Below are positions 41,350-50,450 of a stretch of 64,000 nucleotides of DNA, piece by piece (positions within the stretch are counted from its first letter, which is position 1; each line of letters starts with the position of its first letter). Source of the stretch: Planomonospora parontospora (GTDB taxonomy: Bacteria; Actinomycetota; Actinomycetes; Streptosporangiales; Streptosporangiaceae); the NCBI GenBank assembly GCA_014647935.1, contig BMQD01000015.1, forward strand, positions 62,001-126,000, read 5' to 3'. Made by a program: the position numbers and the translations under genes. A model generated the notes under the pieces. It did no database searches. It was not told where the DNA came from and saw only the letters and a list, made by a program, of their open reading frames with translations.

Positions 41350-42387
41350 ATGGCCGAATCTTCACGAGTCGCGGCGGCGCTCCTGCTCACCACCGCGCTG
41401 CTCGCCGGCTGCGCGAGCGGAACGGCCGCGCAGCCGGCGGAGAGACGCTCCACGCAGGACCCGCACGCGTCCGCGAGCGGCCGGGCGGCCCCGTCCGCCG
41501 ACCACGCCGCCACGCTGGCGAGCCTGCGCAAGGTCGACGACCACCCCCTGTGGACCATGCGCTACCGGGGCGGCTACGACCGCTTCGCGGAGATCGCGCC
41601 CGCACTGACGCCGACCGGCTTCGGCTGCTCACTGTTCTCCGCGCACGGAGATCCCGCCGCCCCGGTGTTCGGCCGCAACTTCGACTACGACCACCAGCCC
41701 GCGCTGCTGCTGTTCACCACGCCGCCGGACGGCCACGCGTCGGTGTCGATGGTGGACGTCTCCTACCTCGGCCTGAAGTCCGAGGCCGACTTCACCACCG
41801 CCGCCGGCCGCAGCGCGCTGCTGCAGGCCCCGCTGCTGCCGTTCGACGGCATGAACTCCAAGGGCCTGGTCGTGGGCATGGCCACCGTCCCCTCGTGGCG
41901 GCCGGGCTCCGACCCCGCACGGCGCACGGTGGGCAGCGTCCGCATCATGCGGCTGGTGCTGGACGGGGCCGCGACGGTGGACGAGGCCCTCGCGGTGTTC
42001 GGGCGCCACAACATCGACCCCTCCGACAGCCCGCCGCTGCACTACATGGTCGCCGACGCCGCGGGCCGGTCGGCGGTCGTCGAGTTCGTCGACGGCGAGA
42101 TGGTGGTGCACAGAGGGCGGGGACCGTGGCAGGCGATGGTGAACTTCGCCGTCACGGGGTCCACCGAGCAGAGCCGGCAGGCCGACCACCGCTACCGCAC
42201 GGCCACCGCGGCGCTGGAGGCCGCCGGAGGCGGGCTGTCGGCGGACCGCGCCATGGACCTGCTCGCCCGCCTCAGGCAGGGCCACACCCAGTGGTCGATC
42301 GTCTACGGCGGGAAGAGCGGCGAGGTACGGCTGGCCACCGGCCGCAGGTACGGCACCGTGCACGAGTTCCGGCTGCCGATGGGCTGA
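41350..42387 (+). CDS. Ntn-hydrolase-like (linear amide C-N hydrolase) lipoprotein
   Basis: A 345-residue lipoprotein (lipobox LLAGC, Cys21). The mature part resembles choloylglycine hydrolase/penicillin V acylase-type Ntn hydrolases: GCSLFSA with Cys93 as the expected N-terminal nucleophile after processing, GRNFDYD, GMNSKGLVVGM and GSTEQSRQADHRY. If active, it would cleave a linear amide outside the cell, for instance an acyl-homoserine lactone or acylated amino acid. Cys93 being far from the N-terminus requires proteolytic removal of a propeptide, which conflicts with simple lipid anchoring of the mature enzyme. Confidence 0.78.
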   Translation: MAESSRVAAALLLTTALLAGCASGTAAQPAERRSTQDPHASASGRAAPSADHAATLASLRKVDDHPLWTMRYRGGYDRFAEIAPALTPTGFGCSLFSAHGDPAAPVFGRNFDYDHQPALLLFTTPPDGHASVSMVDVSYLGLKSEADFTTAAGRSALLQAPLLPFDGMNSKGLVVGMATVPSWRPGSDPARRTVGSVRIMRLVLDGAATVDEALAVFGRHNIDPSDSPPLHYMVADAAGRSAVVEFVDGEMVVHRGRGPWQAMVNFAVTGSTEQSRQADHRYRTATAALEAAGGGLSADRAMDLLARLRQGHTQWSIVYGGKSGEVRLATGRRYGTVHEFRLPMG

Positions 42388-42487
42388 GGACGGCACCGCC
42401 CGCCGCGGGCCGATCCGCAGGGTGACGTGGAAGACCCGGCCCAGGCGCCGCCCGCGCGACCGCGGGCCGATCGGGCAGACTGGCCCG

Positions 42488-43855
42488 ATGGCATACGGCG
42501 AAGACGCGGCGACCGTTCACGCGTGGGCCGCTCTCGGAGGCCGGGACGGGCTGGCCGAGGCGGTCTCCTACGAGGGGGCGGGTGGAGTGCTGCCGGCCCG
42601 CCTCCCGGTCCGCGAACTGGCGCGGGCGAGCGTGGGCGTGTGCTCGCTGGCCGCCGCGGAGCTGCTGGCGCGGCGCAACGCCGTACCGGTCCCCGCGGTG
42701 CGGGTGCGGGAGGCGGCGGTGGCCACGGCCTTCACCAGCGAGCGGCACCTGCGGATCGACGGGCGGGCTCCGACGCCCTTCGCCCCGCTCTCCGGCTTCT
42801 GGCGCGCGTCCGACGGCTGGGTGCGCACCCACGCCAACTACCCGCACCACCGCTCCCGGCTGCTGGACGCCGTGGGCGTCGGCGACACCGGGGACGACCG
42901 GGCGCTGGCCGAGGTCTTCGCCGCGCGGATCGCAACGCGGCCGGCCCGGTGGATCCAGGAGGCCGTCTACGCGGCCGGCGGCCTGGCCGTGGCCGTGGCC
43001 GTGGCCGATCCCTCCCCGGCCGCGCTCCCGCTCGTCGAGACCCGGCTCGCCGCCGGGAGCGGGCCCCGGGTTCTCCCGCCCGCGTCGCTGCCGGCCTGCG
43101 GGACACGGGTGCTGGACCTGACCAGGGTCATCGCCGGTCCCGTCGCGACGCGTACGCTCGCCCTGCTGGGAGCCGACGTGCTGCGCCTCGACCCGCCCGG
43201 CATCCCCGAGGACGCCGACTCCCACGCCGACACCGGCATGGGCAAGCGCTCGGCGCTGCTGGACCTGTCCGCCCCCGAGGGGCGGCGCGTCCTGGAAGAC
43301 CTCCTCGGCTCGGCCGACGTCGTGGTCACCGGCTACCGGCCCGGCAGCCTCGACCGGTACGGCCTGGCCCCCGACGCGCTGCTCGCGCGCCGCCCCGGCC
43401 TGGTCGTCGCCCAGCTCTGCGCCTGGGGGTGGTCGGGGCCCTGGGCCGGACGGCGCGGCTTCGACAGCCTCGTCCAGGCGGCGAGCGGCATCGCCGTCGT
43501 CGAGTCCGCAGCCGACGGCCGTCCCGGCGTGCTGCCCGCGCAGGCCCTGGACCACGCGACCGGCTACCTGCTCGCGGCCGCGGTCCTGCGGGCGCTGAGC
43601 GACCGGCAGCTCACCGGCGGCGGGCGGCTGCTGCGGCTCTCCCTGGCGGGCACCGCCTCCTGGCTCCTGCACGGCATCCGCCCCGCGCCCGCCGGGGGCG
43701 GGGCCTACGACCCGCGGCCCTGCCTGGCCGAGACCGCCTCGCCGTACGGAGCACTCCGCCACGCCCTCCCCCCGGTCGCCTACGACGGCGCGCCCGGAAC
43801 GTGGAGCCGCCCTCCGACCCGGTGGGGAGGCGACCGTCCCGTCTGGGCTGACTGA
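42488..43855 (+). CDS. CaiB/BaiF class III CoA-transferase family protein
   Basis: A 455-residue protein. The C-terminal two thirds match class III CoA-transferases: RVLDLTRVIAGPVATRTLAL, LGADVLRLD, GKRSALLDLSAPEG, VVTGYRPG, QLCAWGWSGPWAGRRGFDSL. The N-terminal 180 residues are a degenerate copy of the same fold, as in split or fused members. ATG 42488 gives a sensible start, though the RBS is weak; the frame is open a little upstream. It would transfer CoA between carboxylic acids; substrate unknown. Confidence 0.83.
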   Translation: MAYGEDAATVHAWAALGGRDGLAEAVSYEGAGGVLPARLPVRELARASVGVCSLAAAELLARRNAVPVPAVRVREAAVATAFTSERHLRIDGRAPTPFAPLSGFWRASDGWVRTHANYPHHRSRLLDAVGVGDTGDDRALAEVFAARIATRPARWIQEAVYAAGGLAVAVAVADPSPAALPLVETRLAAGSGPRVLPPASLPACGTRVLDLTRVIAGPVATRTLALLGADVLRLDPPGIPEDADSHADTGMGKRSALLDLSAPEGRRVLEDLLGSADVVVTGYRPGSLDRYGLAPDALLARRPGLVVAQLCAWGWSGPWAGRRGFDSLVQAASGIAVVESAADGRPGVLPAQALDHATGYLLAAAVLRALSDRQLTGGGRLLRLSLAGTASWLLHGIRPAPAGGGAYDPRPCLAETASPYGALRHALPPVAYDGAPGTWSRPPTRWGGDRPVWAD

Positions 43856-43865
43856 CCGGTCGGTC

Positions 43866-44834
43866 CTACCGGTCCGCGAAGCCGTCCAGAGCGGCCAGGA
43901 CCTCCTTGCGCATCGTGCCGCTGCCGGTGTGGCCGGAGTCCTCCACGACGACGAGCCGCGCGTCGGGCCAGGCCCGGGCCAGCTGCCAGGCGGTGTCCAG
44001 CGGCGAGCCCAGGTCGAAGCGGCCGTGGATGAGCACGCCGGGGATGCCCGCCAGCCGGTGCGCCTCGCGCAGCAGCACCCCCTCCTCCAGCCAGGCTGCG
44101 TTGGAGAAGTAGTGGCTGCAGATGCGGACCATGGCCAGCAGGTCGGCGGGCGGCTGGTCGCTGTAGGCGTTCGGCTTGCCGTTGACCTCCAGGGAGATGA
44201 CCGTGTCCTCCCACGCCGTCCAGTCGTGGGCGGCCTTGGTCCGCACCGCGGGGTCGGGGTCGGAGGCCAGGCGCGCGTAGGCGGCCAGCAGGCCGGGCAG
44301 GTCGTCCGGATCGCCGCCGCGGACGGCCTCGGGGACCCCGTCGCGGAAGCGCTCCCACTGCTGGGGGAAGAACCGCCCGACACCGCGGTAGAGCCAGTCG
44401 ATCTCGGAGCGGCGGGTCATGGTGACGCCGCAGACGACCATCTCCGACACCCGCTCGGGATGGGCTTCGGCGTAGGCGAGCATCAGCGTGGAACCCCACG
44501 ACCCGCCGTACAGCAGCCACCGGTCGACGCCCAGGTGCTCGCGCAGCCGCTCCATGTCGGCGATCAGGTGACCGGTGGTGTTGGTCGTCAGGTCGGTGGC
44601 CGGGTCGGCGGCGTGCGGCAGGCTCCGGCCGCAGTTGCGCTGGTCGAACTGGATGACGCGGTAGCGCTCGGGGTCGAAGCCGCGGCGCTGGTTCGGCGTG
44701 CAGCCCGAACCGGGTCCGCCGTGGACGACGAGTGCGGGTTTGCCCGCGGGGTTCCCGCAGACCTCCCAGTGGACGAGGTGGCCGTCGCCGGTGTCGAGGT
44801 GGCCGTGGTCGTGGGGCTCGATCGGTGGGTACAC
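43866..44834 (-). CDS. pip: Proline iminopeptidase
   Basis: A 322-residue S33 peptidase. It has HGGPGSG (residues 38-44), FDQRNCGRS, the nucleophile elbow GGSWGS (Ser112), Asp in the HGRFDLGSP region and His in DSGHTGSG. This is the complete signature of bacterial proline iminopeptidase, which removes N-terminal proline from peptides in the cytoplasm. GTG 44834 fits the family start (YPPIEPHDHGHL). A TATCTT box lies a few bases upstream, so the mRNA may be leaderless. It converges with the CoA-transferase gene. Confidence 0.92.
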   Translation of the reverse strand: MYPPIEPHDHGHLDTGDGHLVHWEVCGNPAGKPALVVHGGPGSGCTPNQRRGFDPERYRVIQFDQRNCGRSLPHAADPATDLTTNTTGHLIADMERLREHLGVDRWLLYGGSWGSTLMLAYAEAHPERVSEMVVCGVTMTRRSEIDWLYRGVGRFFPQQWERFRDGVPEAVRGGDPDDLPGLLAAYARLASDPDPAVRTKAAHDWTAWEDTVISLEVNGKPNAYSDQPPADLLAMVRICSHYFSNAAWLEEGVLLREAHRLAGIPGVLIHGRFDLGSPLDTAWQLARAWPDARLVVVEDSGHTGSGTMRKEVLAALDGFADR

Positions 44835-45059
44835 CGCCCCAAGATACAACAGCACTGTTACATCTATGAACCTCGGCCGATCACCGGGTCCGGCGGCACC
44901 GGGGCGCACCCGGACCGTCGCCCGTCGCCTGCGGCGGCGGTGCGGTCACTCACCCGGGCACGCCCGGCCGGGTGGCCGGCCGGGTCGGCGTCGACGGCCT
45001 CGCCCCGCATTGTCGGTGACGGTCAGTAACATCGGCCTCCTGACGACGAGGAGGCCGCC

Positions 45060-45539
45060 ATGACCCATCTTCTGAGCGTTCCCGTGCTGGTCACCACGGA
45101 CCTGCCGCCGCAGACGGACCTGGCCGCCTTCGGACGCGTGCTGGCCGGCGCGGTCGCCGCCCTGCCCTCACCCGACGGCGCGCCCTACCCCGGTCACCTG
45201 CACGGCCGGGTGTTCTGGCTGGACCGGCCGGCGCCCCCGGCCGAGTCCGGGGCACTAGGCCCGGTCCCCGCCGACCTGCGTTTCGCCGCGCTGCTCGGGT
45301 TCCTGTCGGCCGCCCCCGGGACCTCGCGCCCGTCCGCCAGGGAGGTTCTCGCCGACGCCCGAGCGGCGATCATCGCGGCCGTCGCCGCCGCCTACGGCGA
45401 CCTGGGCAGCGCGCCCGCGGTGCTGGCCATCCGCGCCCAGGACGTGCGCGAGCGCACCCCGGAGACGGCCCTCACCGTGGCGACCCCCGACGCCGACTCG
45501 TCCCTGATCCGGGCCGCCCGCACACAGCTGGCGGGCTGA
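45060..45539 (+). CDS. Hypothetical protein
   Basis: A 159-residue protein starting MTHLLSVPVLVTTDLP behind GAGGAGG. No signal peptide or membrane helix. It is rich in Ala and Leu with alternating helices, including SAREVLADARAAIIAAVAAAYGDLG. I recognise no family motif. It is transcribed alone between proline iminopeptidase and the PepSY gene. Confidence 0.6.
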   Translation: MTHLLSVPVLVTTDLPPQTDLAAFGRVLAGAVAALPSPDGAPYPGHLHGRVFWLDRPAPPAESGALGPVPADLRFAALLGFLSAAPGTSRPSAREVLADARAAIIAAVAAAYGDLGSAPAVLAIRAQDVRERTPETALTVATPDADSSLIRAARTQLAG

Positions 45540-45658
45540 GCCGCCCGCCCCGCGGGCGGCGGGGCGGACGACAGCGAGCCGAATGACGGCGGAGCGGACG
45601 GCGAAGCGGGCGGCGGGGCCGGGAGCGGACCGGCGGGTGCGCACCGGGCGCGACCGGG

Positions 45659-46078
45659 TCAGTCGTCGTCCGGCTCGCCGCTCTCCTGCTCGGCACCCTC
45701 CTGGCCGTCGTCCTCGGTGTCGGCCGCCACGGGAACGATCTTTCCGCTGGCGGCGTCGACGGCTATCGTCCGCTCGGCGCCCTTGCCGTCGGCGACCTCG
45801 ACCTCCCAGGTCGCGGCGGCGCCCTCGGTCTCCAGCTCCGAGGAGACGATCCAGCCCCCGCTCACCTGGGACAGCGCGGTCTTCTGGGCCTGCTCCGCCA
45901 GGACGGCGGGCTTGACCGCGGGGGCCGCGTCGTCGTCGCCCTGCGGAGCGGGAGAGGCCGTGGCGGCCGGCGCCGGGGAGGCCGGAGCGGCCTCGTGCTG
46001 CTCGGCGAAGGCGACGCCGCCGCCGACCGCGAGGACGGCGAGGGCGAGTCCGGAAAAGACGATCACTGGCTTGCGCAT
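45659..46078 (-). CDS. Secreted PepSY-domain protein
   Basis: A 139-residue exported protein: signal peptide (VIVFSGLALAVLAVGGGVAF-A), a Pro/Ala linker, then one PepSY domain (KPAVLAEQAQKTALSQVSGG followed by the WEVEV strand and IAVDAASGKIV), and a long acidic tail rich in Glu and Asp. PepSY domains often inhibit proteases. It is followed by a two-component system on the same strand with a 180-bp gap, an arrangement common for PepSY genes. Confidence 0.85.
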   Translation of the reverse strand: MRKPVIVFSGLALAVLAVGGGVAFAEQHEAAPASPAPAATASPAPQGDDDAAPAVKPAVLAEQAQKTALSQVSGGWIVSSELETEGAAATWEVEVADGKGAERTIAVDAASGKIVPVAADTEDDGQEGAEQESGEPDDD

Positions 46079-46264
46079 GGGGGTTTCTCCGTATCCGTGA
46101 GAAGAGTCCGCCAGGGGCGGTCCGGGTGAGGAGCCGCCGGGAGCGGTCCGGGTGAGGAGCCGGTCAGGCCGCGGTCACCCGGCGGGTCCCGCCGCGGCCG
46201 TGGCCACTCTCCGAGAGTGCCTCTGCGGGCGATAGCGGGATGCTGCGGAGTTCCTAAGGAATCG

Positions 46265-47542
46265 TTAAGCCGTCCCCGGCCCGAGTTCGAGGGTGACCTC
46301 CGCTCCCCCCGAAGGCGAGGAGCCGGCCCGCAGCCGCCCGCCCGAGTCCTCCGCCGTCCGGCGCGCGATGTCCAGCCCCAGGCCGGTGGAGGAGCCCCCG
46401 CTCACCCCGCGGCCAAGCGGGGCCGGATGGGGGAAACCCGGCCCCCGGTCGGCGATCACCAGCCGGGCCCCGCCCTCCGGCCGGGCCGTCAGCGTGACGG
46501 TGAACGGCGTGCCGTCGGGGGTGTGGGCGAACACGTTCTCCAGCAGCAGATCGACGCAGGCCGCCAGCTCCGGGCCGCTGACCCCCACGGCGATCGGTCC
46601 GTCGGCGAGGTCGAGGCCGAGCGGCCGCTCCTGGTCCTCCGCCAGCGCCGACCAGAAGGCGACCCGCTCGGCGACCACCCGGGCCGCATCGCAGCCGCGC
46701 ACCCCGTCCCGGTCGAACCGGCGGGCCTCCCGGATGACCTGGTCGACCATGCGCTCGACGCCCGCCACCGCCTGCCCCACCCGGGCCGCCTCCTCCGCGT
46801 CCCGCATCGTGTCGACCTCCAGCCGCAGCGCCGCGACCGGCGTGCGCAGCCGGTGGGACAGGTCGGCCACCGCCTCGCGCTCGTGGGCGAGCAGCTCCCG
46901 GATGCGGGCGGCCAGGTGGTTGAGGGCCGCGCCGACCTCACGGACCTCCGGCGGGCCCGCCGGGTCCACCCGCGCGGCCAGGTCACCGCGGGCCAGCCGC
47001 CGGGAGACCTCCGCGACCTGCCCGACCGGCCCGGTCAGCGAGCGCGCGAGCCGGTCGGCGACGGCGATGCCGACGGCCAGCAGCGCCAGCCCGATCAGGC
47101 CGAGCACCAGCCACGCCCACCCGACGCCCTGCCGCAGCCGGTCGGCGCCGACGAACGCGCGCACCACCGTGGGACCGCTCGCCCCGCCCTGCACCGCCAC
47201 CAGGATCTCCCTGCCCTGCGGGGTGTCCACGGTGATGCTGCGCCCGCGCGCGGCCAGCTCCACCCCGGGCCCGCGGGGCGCGGCTGCGCCCAGGAACCCG
47301 TGTCCGGGCAGGAAGACCGTGATCGGCACGCCGCCGGAGCCCTGCGCCTGCCGTACGGTGGCCTCCAGCGTGTCGCGGTCGCCGAGGGCCGCCGCGGTGG
47401 CCACCGACTGCGCCCAGGTGGTCGCGGCGGCCGTGGCCCGCTCGGCCGCCAGCGTCCGCACCAGCACGGCCAGCGGGACCAGGAAGGCGATCAGGACCAG
47501 CGAGGTGGTCGCCACCGCGAGCAGGGCCAGGCGTCGTCTCAT
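46265..47542 (-). CDS. Sensor histidine kinase, OmpR-partner type
   Basis: A 425-residue kinase: membrane helix 8-30, a periplasmic sensor of about 110 residues, a second helix (WAWLVLGLIGLALLAVGIAV), HAMP, HisKA with VADLSHRLRTPVAAL, and HATPase_c with LLENVFAHTPDGTPF, DRGPGFP and STGLGLDIARR. The His in SHRLRTP is the phosphorylation site. It starts 10 bp after the response regulator stop, forming an operon. PepSY gene follows downstream. Confidence 0.92.
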   Translation of the reverse strand: MRRRLALLAVATTSLVLIAFLVPLAVLVRTLAAERATAAATTWAQSVATAAALGDRDTLEATVRQAQGSGGVPITVFLPGHGFLGAAAPRGPGVELAARGRSITVDTPQGREILVAVQGGASGPTVVRAFVGADRLRQGVGWAWLVLGLIGLALLAVGIAVADRLARSLTGPVGQVAEVSRRLARGDLAARVDPAGPPEVREVGAALNHLAARIRELLAHEREAVADLSHRLRTPVAALRLEVDTMRDAEEAARVGQAVAGVERMVDQVIREARRFDRDGVRGCDAARVVAERVAFWSALAEDQERPLGLDLADGPIAVGVSGPELAACVDLLLENVFAHTPDGTPFTVTLTARPEGGARLVIADRGPGFPHPAPLGRGVSGGSSTGLGLDIARRTAEDSGGRLRAGSSPSGGAEVTLELGPGTA

Positions 47543-47552
47543 CGCGGGGCCC

Positions 47553-48239
47553 TCACGCCCCCGGGTCGACGAGCTTGACGCCGACCCCGTGCACGGTCTG
47601 CAGGTAGCGGGGGTGCTGGGCGCTCTCACCGAGCTTGCGGCGCAGCCACGACAGGTGGACGTCGACGGTCTTGTCGCCGCCGCCGTAGGCCATCCGCCAC
47701 ACCTCGGCCAGCAGTTCCCGTTTGGAGACGACCTGCCCGGGCCGGGCCGCCAGGTAGTGCAGCAGGTCGAACTCCTTGGGCGTCAGCTCCAGTCGCACCC
47801 CGTCGAGGAACGCCTCCCTGCCCGCCTCCTCGATGAGCAGGCCGCCCACCCGCACCGGTGCCGGCTCGGTTCCGTCGGTGCGGCCGCGGCGCAGCACCGC
47901 CCGGATCCGCGCGTCCAGCTGGGCCGCGCTGAACGGCTTGACGACGTAGTCGTCGGCGCCGGCGTCCAGCGCCCGGACGATCTCCGGCTCGGCGTCGCGC
48001 GCGGTCGCCACGATGACCGGGACGGCGCTGACGGCCCGGAGCATGCGCAGGACCTCGCAGCCGTCGAGGTCGGGAAGGCCCAGGTCGAGCACGACCAGGT
48101 CGGGCCGCTCCTCCAGCGCCCGGGTCAGCCCCGGCATGCCCGCGCCCGCCGATGTCACGGCATGGCCGTGACCGGTCAGCGCGCGGGTCAGCGCCGAGCG
48201 GACCCGGGCGTCGTCCTCGACGAGCAGCAGGTGGGCCAC
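47553..48239 (-). CDS. OmpR/PhoB family response regulator
   Basis: A 228-residue regulator: receiver domain AHLLLVEDDARVRSALTRAL with phospho-acceptor Asp in LVVLDLGLPDLDG, and a C-terminal winged helix (LTPKEFDLLHYLAARPGQVV ... GGDKTVDVHLSWLRRKLGE). GTG 48239 is the first start matching family length. It leads the operon with the kinase; divergent from the small membrane protein gene at 48332, which it may also control. Confidence 0.93.
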   Translation of the reverse strand: MAHLLLVEDDARVRSALTRALTGHGHAVTSAGAGMPGLTRALEERPDLVVLDLGLPDLDGCEVLRMLRAVSAVPVIVATARDAEPEIVRALDAGADDYVVKPFSAAQLDARIRAVLRRGRTDGTEPAPVRVGGLLIEEAGREAFLDGVRLELTPKEFDLLHYLAARPGQVVSKRELLAEVWRMAYGGGDKTVDVHLSWLRRKLGESAQHPRYLQTVHGVGVKLVDPGA

Positions 48240-48331
48240 GGCAACACGCCTGCCTCTCCTGGAAAGCGATGATTCCGACGAGGATGGGAAGTTCCCCGTG
48301 GAACGCGGAAGACACCGGAGGGCGCCGACAG

Positions 48332-48862
48332 ATGCGGGCGGGCAGGCGGGACACGGCACCGGGCGGGACCAGCGGAGCGGCGCGCCGCTGCACGGGGCAC
48401 GGCGGCGCACCGCTGAGCCGGCGCGCGCTGCTGGCCGTCGGCGGCTGGCTCGCGGCGGCCGCCGCCACCACCGTCGCCGGGCTGTGGGCGCTGTCCCTGG
48501 CCGGCGACGACCTCGCCGGCCAGGCCGTCCGCTCAATGACCCTGGAGGAGGTCGAGCGGGCCCTGGCCACCGCCTCCGCGGCCCCGGCCGTCCCGCCCGC
48601 CGCCGCGACCGGGCCGTCCGCGGCCACCGGCGGCTTCTCCTACGCCGAGGGATCGGTGACCGCCGCGTGCGACGCGGGCCGGGCCCTGCTGCTGTCGTGG
48701 ACGCCCGCCCCCGGCCACGGCGTCGACGAGGTCGAGCGCGGCCCGGCTCCGGCCGTGTCGGTGGTCTTCGAATCCGACGACCGCACCACCACGGTGACCG
48801 TGACGTGTCCGTCCGGGGCGCCCGCCGCCGAGGTCCGCTCCGCCGCCGAGCACGACGACTGA
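48332..48862 (+). CDS. Small single-pass membrane protein, unknown function
   Basis: A 176-residue protein. ATG 48332 follows GGAGGG. An arginine-rich start (RRCTGHGG) leads to one helix (LLAVGGWLAAAAATTVAGLWAL), then an extracellular region of 110 residues with GGFSYAEGSVTAACDAGRAL, DEVERGP and VTVTCPSG; two cysteines could pair. No family recognised. Divergent from the OmpR/HK operon, so possibly its target or a signal-input protein. Confidence 0.6.
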   Translation: MRAGRRDTAPGGTSGAARRCTGHGGAPLSRRALLAVGGWLAAAAATTVAGLWALSLAGDDLAGQAVRSMTLEEVERALATASAAPAVPPAAATGPSAATGGFSYAEGSVTAACDAGRALLLSWTPAPGHGVDEVERGPAPAVSVVFESDDRTTTVTVTCPSGAPAAEVRSAAEHDD

Positions 48863-48914
48863 CTCCGCCGGAGCGGACCGGGGCAGGACCGGAACGGGCC
48901 GGGCCGGGCCCCGG

Positions 48915-49004
48915 CTCAGGTCCTGGGGCTGCGCTTCACCCGCTTCACCCGGCTCAGGACCTCGGGCCGCGCCTCAGTTCTTCGGGCCGCGCTTCACCCG
49001 CTTC
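48915..49004. repeat. Imperfect 31-bp direct repeat encoding basic tails
   Basis: Units beginning CTCAG at 48915 and 48973 (58 bp apart) share GCGCTTCACCCGCTTCA. On the minus strand they encode SRVKRVKRSPRT-stop and ERLKRVKRGPKN-stop, similar basic tails just beyond the stop codon of the secreted-protein gene, suggesting duplicated and detached 3' ends. Confidence 0.45.
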
Positions 49005-49025
49005 AGGCGCTCGGGAAGTACGGGC

Positions 49026-49907
49026 TCACGGAGCGGGGGTCGCCGTCGGGGTTCCGCCGGGGGCCGGCGGCGGATCGGTGGGCGTGGCGGTCGCCGTGGG
49101 CGTCGCCTCCGGAGGGACCGTCGGGGTCGCGGTCGGCATCGCCGTAGGGGTCGCGCTGGCGGTGGGAACCGGCGTCTGCGGCGGTGTGGGGCAGGGGGCG
49201 GGGGTCCGCCACTTGACCGCACCGGGCGGCCATTGCCGCTGGTACCACCAGCCGCGCCGGTGCTTCCTCACCGGCCGGGACAGGTCGTAGACGTAGGCGG
49301 CCGTGGCCGAGTCCCCTTCGCGCGTCGCGGTCAGGACCACCCAGTCGTCCTGGCGGACCGGGCGGTCGCCGCGCCTGCCCGCGACGACGCGGGTGTCGTC
49401 GGTGAGCGCGTACACCTGCTCGAAGCCGTCCGCGCTGCGCACCGCGAGCGAATCATCGGCCACGGCGGTCACCTGCCCCGTCTGGGCGAAGACCGTCGTG
49501 AACACGCACGGGTCCTCCGTGCCCACCAGGAACTCGCCGTGCACCGCGCCGGCGAACTCCAGCGGGTGCACGGTGGGCAGCGCGGGCACGGGCACGGGCG
49601 CCGGCGCGGGCGGCAGGGGGGTCCCGGGGGCGGTCGGGCTCCCGGTCGGGCTCGCTGTCGAGCTCCCTGTCGGGGCCGGAGTGCCGGTCGGCGCCTCGGT
49701 GGCCGTCCCCGTCGGCGCCGGGCTCTGCGGCGGCGGGCTCTGCGGCGGCGGGGGCGTGGCCGCCGAGGCCGCGGCCGCGCCGAGACCGCCCGAAGCCAGC
49801 AGCGCCGCGGCGGTGGTGAGGATCAGCGGCCGCGGAAGACCGCGGCGGACTCCGCTCGCGCCGGCCCGCTTCCGTCCGTTCCGTCTGTCGTGATCGGTCG
49901 GTGTCAC
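49026..49907 (-). CDS. Secreted protein with DUF5666-like beta domain and Pro/Thr linkers
   Basis: A 293-residue exported protein. GTG 49907 follows GGGAGAA. A long signal peptide with several arginines (RRGLPRPLILTTAAALLASG) is followed by a 55-residue Pro/Thr/Gly-rich linker and a compact domain of about 100 residues (FAQTGQVTAVADDSLAVRSA, then FEQVYALTDDTRVVAG and DWVVLTATREGD), resembling DUF5666 beta-barrels. A second Pro/Thr-rich tail ends the protein. Probably a cell-wall or extracellular protein; function unknown. Confidence 0.7.
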   Translation of the reverse strand: MTPTDHDRRNGRKRAGASGVRRGLPRPLILTTAAALLASGGLGAAAASAATPPPPQSPPPQSPAPTGTATEAPTGTPAPTGSSTASPTGSPTAPGTPLPPAPAPVPVPALPTVHPLEFAGAVHGEFLVGTEDPCVFTTVFAQTGQVTAVADDSLAVRSADGFEQVYALTDDTRVVAGRRGDRPVRQDDWVVLTATREGDSATAAYVYDLSRPVRKHRRGWWYQRQWPPGAVKWRTPAPCPTPPQTPVPTASATPTAMPTATPTVPPEATPTATATPTDPPPAPGGTPTATPAP

Positions 49908-50396
49908 CAGGTTCTCCCGTCTGCGGTATCCGGTTGAACACCCGCCGGCCGGGACGGCGTGGGACCACCGCCCGTTCGCTCCGCCGCGGATGACGATCGC
50001 GACGGATCCGCCGTAACGGTGATCTTTCGGCGGGCACCCCGAGGCACTTCCCCCTCCCGCGCGGCCCATGCGACCGCTCCGGCGACCGGCCCCGCCCGCC
50101 CGCCGCCTTCCACCAGCTCACCCTCGAGATCCATCCGGTAGAAAAACACCGAAAAATCCGGCAGAGGCGGCCAGGCGCCGCCGGAACGTCCCGCCCCGCT
50201 CCCCACTGCGTTCCCCGCCGCGGTCACACCCGCGGCCACCGCATCAGCGTCAACTCCGGCCCCAGCCGGTTTCTCCAACCTTGACGCGCCGTGCGCCGTG
50301 CGCCCCGCCCCGCCCGGGTATCCCTCCCTCCGCCCGACCGCCGCCCCGCGGCACGGCGTGCCGGGACACCACCGGCGACCAGGAGAGACACCCGAC
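49908..50396. other. Intergenic region between divergent genes
   Basis: About 490 bp containing the promoters of the secreted protein (-) and the leader/GT-C operon (+). No gene is supported; the open frames are Arg/Pro-rich. A short less-GC-rich stretch (AAAAACACCGAAAAATCC, near 50141-50158) stands out but no promoter pair is clear. Confidence 0.4.
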
Positions 50397-50450
50397 ATGA
50401 CGCCTTCTGCGACGACCACCCGGCAGCACGCCCCCGGACGGCCGCGATGA
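50397..50450 (+). CDS. Putative 17-residue leader peptide
   Basis: ATG at 50397 follows AGGAGAG and opens a 17-codon frame (MTPSATTTRQHAPGRPR) whose TGA overlaps the ATG of the GT-C gene (ATGA). The downstream gene has no RBS of its own, so it probably depends on translation of this leader. Peptide function beyond coupling is not suggested. Confidence 0.45.
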   Translation: MTPSATTTRQHAPGRPR

